Source of the DNA: Lachnospiraceae bacterium UBA2734
GTDB lineage: Bacteria > Bacillota > Clostridia > Lachnospirales > Lachnospiraceae
NCBI GenBank assembly: GCA_002353635.1
Contig: DEKA01000047.1
Coordinates: 1-48,916, forward strand
DNA: 48,916 nucleotides
Reading direction: 5' to 3'
Each line of letters begins with the position of its first letter. The stretch's first letter is position 1. The translations under genes and the position numbers were made by a program. The notes under the pieces are model-generated. The model saw nothing but the letters and a program-made list of their open reading frames with translations. It searched no databases and was not told the DNA's origin. Shown one piece after another: positions 43,163 to 48,916 of this stretch.

Positions 43163-44745
43163 TGAAAAAAGCAAAGACACAGGGAAGAAGCAGGAATTGG
43201 CTCTTCGCTGAGGCGAAATCCGCGCAGGCGGTTTCGCCGAATGCGAACCTGTTCCTCCTGCTTCTTCTCGTTTCATTTCTTCTCATTCTTGTTTACAACG
43301 TATTCACGCCGATGCTCTCGGATGACTTCACTTACGGTGCGCAGGTGAAGGAGGCCTCCAACTGGTTTGACCTGGTGCGGCAGGAGGCCGACCAGTACAT
43401 GCACTGGACGGGCAGATCCGTCGTGCATATGATCCTGCGCACATTCCTCTTCCTGCCGGGACCTGTTTTTAAAGTGTGCAACAGCCTCGCCTTTATTGCG
43501 CTCTCCCTCTTGATCTATGCACAGATCGACGGGAGGAGAAAGTGGGATGTTCTCGTCTTCGCGATGATCCAGCTGAGCCTGTGGCTCTTCACGGTGGACT
43601 TCAAGCAGTCAATTCTGTGGGAGACGGGCGCCTGCAACTATCTCTGGGGCACAATGATCATCCTGGCCTTTATGACGGCGTCCAGAGCCGTGTACAGGCG
43701 GGCAGAGGCCGCATCTGTCAGCACCGGCAATTCCTCGGCAGGTGACAGGACAGGCTGCGGAGGGCACAGCAGCGGCCTGAAGATGGCCCTTACAGCGCTT
43801 GGACTTCTTCTGCTGGGCATCATCGCCGGCTGGTGCAATGAAAATACCTCCGGCGGCGCCCTGCTCTATGTACTTTACTTGCTGGCAGCCTATCTCGCGG
43901 CACACAAAAAGGTTCATCCTGTCCTTGCAGCGGGTACAGTCGGCACATGCATCGGCCTGTTCATGATGGTGCATGCACCGGGCAACTATGAGCGCATGGC
44001 CTACAAATCGGAGCTGCACAGCGGCCTGTACGGCCTCTTTTCCCGCTTTGAGAAGATCACGGAGAGCGTGCAGGAGTATTTTCTGGTCCTGCTCATTCTC
44101 TATATGGCAGCCTGTGTGATCGTCTGGCTGCAGAATCGCCATAAGTCTTACAGGGAGCGGCTGATCATCCTGAAGCGGCCGCTCCTGTTCGGCTTCCTGT
44201 TCCTTGCGACGAGCTATGCCCTTATCCTGACCGTGCAGGCACAGACGAGGGCTCTCTTTGGAGCCGGGATCTTCCTCATCATAGGAACGCTCCAGGCGGT
44301 TGTGACCGCACTGCGGGGAGAGAAGGAGGCGGATTCCTCCATCATGGTGCGCAGCACAGTGTACGCAGGAGTCCTTGGGCTGGGCCTTTATATGGCCTTT
44401 ACATACATAGCCTGCGGCGCCGACAATGCGCGCATCTTCAGGGACGTACAGGAGAGAATCAGTTACATTGAGCAGCAGAAGGCAGCTGGTGAAGATGATA
44501 TAACGGTTGCGCAGGTGCACACGGATTTCTACAACCGCTACTCCGCCATTCAGGAAATGGAGCTGCAGGAGGATCCGGGATTCTGGACAAATGTCGGCTA
44601 TGAGCAGTATTACGGTGTGAAGAAGATAAGAGCGATTCCTTACGTGGACTGGGCGGTGAAGACCGGACAGATGACAGAAGAGGAGGCAGAGACAGCCAGA
44701 GAGCTGATGGACCCTGTGGCCGGGTCGTCGGAGAGCGGGGAGTGA
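43162..44745 (+). CDS. Polytopic membrane protein, DUF6056-like (GT-C-like)
   Basis: A 527-residue protein with about ten to eleven hydrophobic segments. The first extracytoplasmic loop carries PMLSDDFTYGAQ; an acidic pair in this loop is typical of GT-C glycosyltransferases that use polyprenyl-linked sugars. The overall make-up fits DUF6056 proteins, whose function is not established. Residues about 15-29 are encoded by an inverted copy of the palindromic repeat (copy D). A hydrophilic Ser/Gly-rich loop (about 180-205) separates helices. Starts on the last base of the flippase stop codon, so it is tightly coupled to that gene. A perfect 36-bp palindrome ends the unit. Confidence 0.6.
   Translation: MKKAKTQGRSRNWLFAEAKSAQAVSPNANLFLLLLLVSFLLILVYNVFTPMLSDDFTYGAQVKEASNWFDLVRQEADQYMHWTGRSVVHMILRTFLFLPGPVFKVCNSLAFIALSLLIYAQIDGRRKWDVLVFAMIQLSLWLFTVDFKQSILWETGACNYLWGTMIILAFMTASRAVYRRAEAASVSTGNSSAGDRTGCGGHSSGLKMALTALGLLLLGIIAGWCNENTSGGALLYVLYLLAAYLAAHKKVHPVLAAGTVGTCIGLFMMVHAPGNYERMAYKSELHSGLYGLFSRFEKITESVQEYFLVLLILYMAACVIVWLQNRHKSYRERLIILKRPLLFGFLFLATSYALILTVQAQTRALFGAGIFLIIGTLQAVVTALRGEKEADSSIMVRSTVYAGVLGLGLYMAFTYIACGADNARIFRDVQERISYIEQQKAAGEDDITVAQVHTDFYNRYSAIQEMELQEDPGFWTNVGYEQYYGVKKIRAIPYVDWAVKTGQMTEEEAETARELMDPVAGSSESGE
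43204..43249 (-). repeat. Palindromic repeat, copy D (inverted, inside a coding region)
   Basis: On the minus strand it reads CGCATTCGGCGAAACCGC, then CTGC, then GCGGATTTCGCCTCAGCG, almost the same as copy C at 8347-8388. The stem is GGCGAAA/TTTCGCC (43212-43218, 43232-43238) with inner CCGC/GCGG. It is read in frame as part of the N-terminal tail of the DUF6056-like protein. Confidence 0.75.
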
Positions 44746-44770
44746 TGATTGAGTGTCTGAGAGTACAGTA

Positions 44771-44806
44771 AAACCCCCGGGGATGTGCGCACATCCCCGG
44801 GGGTTT
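44771..44806. terminator. Perfect palindromic bidirectional terminator
   Basis: A 36-bp perfect palindrome (18 bp each side of 44788/44789) with AAA and TTT ends, between the DUF6056-like gene and the convergent ferredoxin gene. Works for both strands. Confidence 0.85.
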
Positions 44807-44834
44807 GTCATACATTGTCGTGCAATGATCTGTC

Positions 44835-44884
44835 GGGATCCGTGCCTTCGCGGCGAAGGAACCCGTTTCTGCGCCGGAGCGCAG
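44835..44884 (-). terminator. Hairpin pair downstream of the ferredoxin gene
   Basis: CCTTCGC/GCGAAGG (44845-44859), enclosed by CGGG/CCCG, and CTGCGC/GCGCAG (44869-44884). No T-runs, so their role may be mRNA end protection ahead of the terminator at 44771-44806. Confidence 0.45.
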
Positions 44885-44898
44885 AGCCAGTCAGCTGA

Positions 44899-45069
44899 TT
44901 AAGCCTCTGTGATAGCTCCTACAGGGCAGCCGGACTCGCATGCACCGCAGTCGATGCAGGTGTCAGGATTGATCTCATAGTGAGCATCGCCCTGAGAAAT
45001 AGCCTGTACAGGACATGTAGAAGCGCAGGTACCGCAGCTGATGCAGGAATCACCAATAACACGTGGCAT
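44899..45069 (-). CDS. 2[4Fe-4S] ferredoxin
   Basis: A 56-residue clostridial-type ferredoxin, too short for usual ORF cut-offs. Two complete CxxCxxCxxxCP motifs: Cys9/12/15/19 (CISCGTCASTCP) and Cys38/41/44/48 (CIDCGACESGCP). RBS AAGGAGGG lies before the ATG at 45067-45069. It lies 177 bp downstream of the pyruvate:ferredoxin oxidoreductase gene on the same strand and is its likely electron acceptor, although a hairpin in the gap suggests partly independent expression. Confidence 0.95.
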   Translation of the reverse strand: MPRVIGDSCISCGTCASTCPVQAISQGDAHYEINPDTCIDCGACESGCPVGAITEA

Positions 45070-45136
45070 AATAAAACCCTCCTTTTAGGTTTGCAGGTTT
45101 GAGAGGGAAATTATCCCTCACCAGTCTCTAATAGTA

Positions 45137-45170
45137 GCTAAGCACAGGGGCCGAAGCCTCTGTGCTTAGC
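45137..45170 (-). terminator. Hairpin between nifJ and the ferredoxin gene
   Basis: A 15-bp stem (45137-45151 with 45156-45170, one G-T pair) and a 4-nt loop. No T-run follows on the minus strand, so it may be a transcript-stabilising end rather than a full terminator. Confidence 0.5.
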
Positions 45171-45246
45171 TCGTTTAAAATGTTACTACCCTGTCGGGAT
45201 GTTAGTAAATGCTAATTTGCATTAGCCTCCACTGACAGAGAACAGA

Positions 45247-48200
45247 TTACTCGTTGTACAGAGCACCGAGCTTCTCCAGGTAAGCGTAGTGAGCCTTTGC
45301 GTGCTCCTCTGCCTCGCCAAAGAGCTTTGCTGCTCTCTCGGGGTTCTTGCGCTGCAGGGACATGTAACGTACCTCGCCGCCAAGGAACTCCTTGTACTCC
45401 TTTGTAGCGGGCTTGGAGTCCAGAGTGAACTTCTTGCTGCCGCCGGCCGGATTGAATCTGAACAGGTTGTAGTAGCCTGTCTCGACTGCGAGCTTCTCCT
45501 CGGTCATGGCCTTGTTCATGCCCTTCTTGATACCCTGGTTGATGCAAGGTGCATAGCCGATGATGATGGAAGGTCCCGGATAAGCCTCGGCCTCAGTGAT
45601 TGCCTTGATGGTCTGGTTGTAATCAGCGCCCATAGCAACCTGAGCTACATATACATAGCCGTAGGACATAGCCATAGCTGCGAGATCCTTCTGAGGTGTC
45701 TCCTTGCCGCCTGCAGCGAACTGTGCTACAGCGCCCTCAGGAGTAGCCTTGGAGGACTGTCCGCCTGTGTTGGAGTAAACCTCGGTGTTCACAACGAAGA
45801 TATTGACATCCTTGCCGGAAGCAAGAACGTGATCAACTCCGCCGTAGCCGATATCGAATGCCCAGCCATCACCGCCGAAGATCCACTGAGACTTCTTGTT
45901 CAGGAAATCCTTCTCCTTCAGGATATCCTTAGCTGCCTCGGATCCATCAGCCTCAAGACCTGCAACCAGCTTCTTTGTAGCAGCCTGGTTAGCCTGGCCG
46001 TTTGCGAAGGTGTCGAGCCATTCCTTAGCGCCATCACCGTTCCATGCCTCAACCTTAGTCTTCAGCTGAGAACGGATTGCATCGTTGGCAAGGAACATAC
46101 CATAACCAAACTCAGCAGCATCCTCGAACAGGGAGTTGGACCATGCAGGACCGTGACCCTCTGCGTTTACAGTGTAAGGAGTAGAAGGTGAGCTGTTGCC
46201 CCAAATAGAGGAGCATCCTGTTGCGTTGCCGACCATCATATGATCGCCGAACAGCTGTGTGATGAGCTTGATGTAAGGTGTCTCGCCGCAGCCTGCGCAT
46301 GCACCGGAGAACTCGAGCAGAGGCTGTTTGAACTGAGATCCCTTTACAGTGGTCTCTTTGAACTTGTTAACGACCTCATCCTTTACAGGAAGTGTTACAG
46401 CATAATCGAAAGCAGCCTGCTGGTTAGGCAGCTTCTCTGCATCTTCCTTCAGGGTCATGGTCAGAGTAGCGTTCTTGATGTTGCCAGGGCATACATTTGC
46501 GCAGGATCCGCAGCCTGTGCAGTCCAGAGAAGATACAACGATCGCGAACTTGTAGCCGGGCATTCCGGTGAGATCCTTCAGAACTGTTCCTGCAGGAACG
46601 TTCTTGGCCTCTGCCTCTGTCATAGCTACAGGACGGATTGCTGCGTGAGGGCATACATAAGAGCAGAATGTGCACTCGATACATGTATCTGCATTCCATA
46701 CAGGTACGTTGACGGCAATGCCGCGCTTCTCGAATGCTGCTGTGCCGTTCGGTGTGGAGCCGTCTGCATAAGGAAGAACATCGGAAACCTTCAGGCTGTT
46801 GCCTTCCTGAGCGGAGACAGCGATCTGAATGTTGTTGACGAAATCCTGAGCATCCTTGCGGTCGGAAGTAACCTTCTTGAAGTCAAGACCCTCATCCTTG
46901 CACTCGCCCCAGGAAGCAGGAACTTCAACCTTGTGCCAGTTCTTGGCACCGGCATCGATAGCTGCCCAGTTCTTCTCAACGACATCCTGACCCTTGCGGC
47001 CGTATGTCTTCTGAGCGGCATCCTTCATAAGCTTGATGGCCTGCTCTTCAGGAATGATCTTTGTGATCGTGAAGAATGCGGACTGAAGGATGGTGTTGAT
47101 ACGTGTCGGGCCCATGCCTGTCTCAATACCAAGCTTTACACCGTCGATGGTGTAGAAGTTGATCTTATGATCATAGATGTACTTCTTCACCTGGCCGGGA
47201 AGCTCCCTCTCAAGCTCAGCATCGCTCCAGTTGCAGTTGAGCAGGAAGGAACCGCCGTCTACAAGCTCCTGAACCATGTTGAACTTGCGGATGTACTCCT
47301 TCTTGTGGCATGCTACGAAGTTTGCCTGGTGAATGAGGTATGTGGACTTAATGGGCTTCTTACCGAAGCGCAGGTGGGACATTGTTACGCCGCCGGACTT
47401 CTTGGAATCATAGTCGAAGTAAGCCTGTGCGTACATATCCGTGTTGTCGCCGATGATCTTGATGGAGTTCTTGTTGGCACCAACGGTACCATCAGCACCA
47501 AGGCCCCAGAACTTGCAGCATACTGTGCCCTCGGGTGTGGTGACAACTTCCTTGCCTGTAGGAAGAGAGAGATTGGTGACATCATCAACGATGCCGATTG
47601 TGAATCTCTTCTTGTCCTTGTTGTCGTATACAGCGATGATCTGTGCAGGAGTTGTATCCTTGGAACCAAGACCATAACGGCCGCCGAAGATCTCAACATC
47701 CTTGAACTTGGAATCTTTGAGTGCTGCAACAACATCGAGATAAAGAGGCTCGCCGATGGATCCGGGCTCCTTCGTTCTGTCGAGAACGGAGATCTTCTTT
47801 ACAGTATCCGGAATAGCATCGATCAGTGCCTGTGCGCAGAAAGGTCTGTACAGTCTTACCTTTACAACACCGACCTTGCGGCCCTGTGCCATCAGGTAAT
47901 CGATTGTCTCTTCGATTGTGTCGTTTACGGAACCCATAGCGATGATGATCTGATCAGCATCCGGAGCGCCGTAGTAGTTGAAGAGCTTATAGTCTGTGCC
48001 GAGCTTCTCGTTGACCTTGTCCATGTAGGACTGAACGATGGCGGGCATATCGTTGTAAGCGGTGTTGCATGCCTCACGGGTCTGGAAGAAGATATCCGGG
48101 TTCTGAGCGGAACCGTCCTGACGGGGATGATTCGGGTTCAGAGCGCCCTGACGGAATGCGTCGATTGCGTCGTGATCGATCAGATCATCGAGATCTTCGT

Positions 48201-48762
48201 AATCCCACATCTGAATCTTCTGGATTTCGTGAGAAGTGCGGAAGCCGTCGAAGAAGTTGATGAACGGAAGGCGTCCCTTGACGGCAGCGCAGTAAGCGAC
48301 AGGGGTCAGATCCATAACTTCCTGTACGGAAGACTCGCAGAGCATTGCAGCTCCGGTCTGACGGCATGCGTACACATCAGAGTGATCGCCGAAGATGTTC
48401 AGAGCGTGGGTCGCAACGCATCTTGCAGATACGTTGAAGACACCGGGAAGACGCTCACCGGCAATCTTGTACAGATCCGGGATCATCAGAAGAAGACCCT
48501 GGGAAGCAGTGAAGGTGGAAGTCATAGCACCTGCAGCAAGAGAACCGTGTACTGCACCGGCAGCACCGGACTCAGCCTGCATCTCGGTGACCTTTACGGT
48601 CTGGCCGAAGATGTTCTTTCTTCCAGCTGTTGCCCATTCATCAACATGTTCAGGCATGACGGATGAAGGGGTGATGGGATAGATGGCAGCTACTTCTGTG
48701 TAAGCATAAGCTACATGAGCGGCAGCTTCGTTACCATCCATGGTTTTCCATTTTCTAGCCAT
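45247..48762 (-). CDS. nifJ: Pyruvate:ferredoxin (flavodoxin) oxidoreductase
   Basis: Single-chain PFOR (1171 residues, full length) that converts pyruvate and CoA to acetyl-CoA, CO2 and reduced ferredoxin. All domains are in order: N-terminal pyrimidine-binding TPP domain (AYTEVAAIYPITPSSVMPEH), the CoA-binding/domain II-III region, the EKR-type linker, two [4Fe-4S] clusters (Cys694/697/700/704 and Cys748/751/754/758), and the C-terminal TPP domain with ACAGCGETPYIKL and GGDGWAFDIGYGG. The ATG at 48760-48762 follows GGAGGAAT. Codons are strongly biased, as for an abundant fermentation enzyme. Central to pyruvate produced by tryptophanase/RidA and by glycolysis. Confidence 0.97.
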   Translation of the reverse strand: MARKWKTMDGNEAAAHVAYAYTEVAAIYPITPSSVMPEHVDEWATAGRKNIFGQTVKVTEMQAESGAAGAVHGSLAAGAMTSTFTASQGLLLMIPDLYKIAGERLPGVFNVSARCVATHALNIFGDHSDVYACRQTGAAMLCESSVQEVMDLTPVAYCAAVKGRLPFINFFDGFRTSHEIQKIQMWDYEDLDDLIDHDAIDAFRQGALNPNHPRQDGSAQNPDIFFQTREACNTAYNDMPAIVQSYMDKVNEKLGTDYKLFNYYGAPDADQIIIAMGSVNDTIEETIDYLMAQGRKVGVVKVRLYRPFCAQALIDAIPDTVKKISVLDRTKEPGSIGEPLYLDVVAALKDSKFKDVEIFGGRYGLGSKDTTPAQIIAVYDNKDKKRFTIGIVDDVTNLSLPTGKEVVTTPEGTVCCKFWGLGADGTVGANKNSIKIIGDNTDMYAQAYFDYDSKKSGGVTMSHLRFGKKPIKSTYLIHQANFVACHKKEYIRKFNMVQELVDGGSFLLNCNWSDAELERELPGQVKKYIYDHKINFYTIDGVKLGIETGMGPTRINTILQSAFFTITKIIPEEQAIKLMKDAAQKTYGRKGQDVVEKNWAAIDAGAKNWHKVEVPASWGECKDEGLDFKKVTSDRKDAQDFVNNIQIAVSAQEGNSLKVSDVLPYADGSTPNGTAAFEKRGIAVNVPVWNADTCIECTFCSYVCPHAAIRPVAMTEAEAKNVPAGTVLKDLTGMPGYKFAIVVSSLDCTGCGSCANVCPGNIKNATLTMTLKEDAEKLPNQQAAFDYAVTLPVKDEVVNKFKETTVKGSQFKQPLLEFSGACAGCGETPYIKLITQLFGDHMMVGNATGCSSIWGNSSPSTPYTVNAEGHGPAWSNSLFEDAAEFGYGMFLANDAIRSQLKTKVEAWNGDGAKEWLDTFANGQANQAATKKLVAGLEADGSEAAKDILKEKDFLNKKSQWIFGGDGWAFDIGYGGVDHVLASGKDVNIFVVNTEVYSNTGGQSSKATPEGAVAQFAAGGKETPQKDLAAMAMSYGYVYVAQVAMGADYNQTIKAITEAEAYPGPSIIIGYAPCINQGIKKGMNKAMTEEKLAVETGYYNLFRFNPAGGSKKFTLDSKPATKEYKEFLGGEVRYMSLQRKNPERAAKLFGEAEEHAKAHYAYLEKLGALYNE

Positions 48763-48790
48763 GTTTTTGATTCCTCCTGTATTATTTGAC

Positions 48791-48813
48791 GTTGTGCACT
48801 GCAATGGCACAAC
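48791..48813 (-). promoter_or_regulatory. Inverted repeat in the nifJ leader, possible operator
   Basis: GTTGTGC-N9-GCACAAC lies between the promoter and the RBS of nifJ. The half-site TTGTG resembles Rex-type half-sites, but the 9-bp spacing is longer than in classical Rex operators. It could equally form a hairpin in the mRNA. Confidence 0.35.
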
Positions 48814-48829
48814 AGCCCAGTCTTATAAA

Positions 48830-48858
48830 ATTATATTATCGGGCCATGAGAAAAGCAA
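48830..48858 (-). promoter_or_regulatory. Promoter of nifJ
   Basis: Minus strand TTGCTT (48858-48853), exactly 17 bp, then a perfect TATAAT (48835-48830). Confidence 0.75.
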
Positions 48859-48916
48859 TGTATTTATCCCGGTGCAGAAGGCGCGAACTGTGAGATTTCC
48901 AGTGGTTTTAACTGTT

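Noticed and set aside
46240..48666. An 808-residue open frame antisense to nifJ
   Set aside because: It is an exact shadow of the highly codon-biased nifJ gene, with a Leu/Cys/Val-rich composition and no recognisable domain or RBS.
1..48916. CRISPR array, phage, insertion sequence or tRNA genes
   Set aside because: No regularly spaced direct repeats, no transposase or integrase frames, and no cloverleaf-type sequence were noticed on reading both strands.

Overview
The window reads as a chromosomal segment of an anaerobic Bacillota, most likely class Clostridia and plausibly Lachnospiraceae-like. The basis is the rpsF-ssb-rpsR-gdpP-rplI-dnaB order, AGGAGG-type ribosome binding sites, a single-chain pyruvate:ferredoxin oxidoreductase next to a small 2[4Fe-4S] ferredoxin, an EpsG-type polysaccharide locus and a moderately high GC content. 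This placement is inference; no rRNA gene is present. I saw no phage, transposase, CRISPR array or tRNA gene.

Layout. 1-2028 (minus): Nudix hydrolase and MATE exporter. 2275-5576 (plus): rpoD, overlapped at its stop by an OpgB/LtaS-like phosphoglycerol transferase. 5890-11648 (plus): complete branched-chain amino acid ABC transporter livJHMGF followed by a cytidylate-kinase-like gene. 11746-16460: an amino-acid catabolism module made of a divergent YheO-type regulator, an unusual tryptophanase, an NSS-family Na+ symporter and RidA. 16526-20039: acyl-CoA thioesterase (minus), cytoplasmic GH13 enzyme (plus), RlmI-like methyltransferase (minus). 20219-31766 (plus): degV followed by a surface-polysaccharide locus (two membrane-linked transferases, a Wzz-like protein with a kinase-like tail, an EpsG polymerase, and five more glycosyltransferases). 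32072-33109: branched-chain aminotransferase. 33313-35699: secreted DUF5722-like TIM-barrel protein overlapping a sirtuin. 35985-41366: rpsF-ssb-rpsR, then gdpP-rplI-dnaB. 41408-44745: PglK-like ABC flippase and a DUF6056-like polytopic protein. 44899-48762 (minus): nifJ and a 56-residue ferredoxin.

How it fits together. Tryptophanase releases 2-aminoacrylate/2-iminopropanoate, which RidA hydrolyses to pyruvate; the symporter supplies the substrate and PFOR with ferredoxin oxidises pyruvate. LivJHMGF and IlvE serve branched-chain amino acid uptake and transamination. The polysaccharide locus has an initiator, a polymerase and a chain-length protein but no flippase; the PglK-like exporter 10 kb away could fill that gap.

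The most notable unexplained structure is a family of short palindromic repeats (six copies: 7338, 8298, 25561, 28027, 39461, and inverted at 43204). Five lie 1-24 nt upstream of a start codon and the sixth lies inside the first 30 codons of a gene. Other points of interest are a tryptophanase with a ~47-residue insertion and Asn after the PLP lysine, a Trp-containing upstream ORF overlapping its start, a Wzz protein with a P-loop-less kinase-like tail, and a cluster of ATACG pentamers upstream of livJ.
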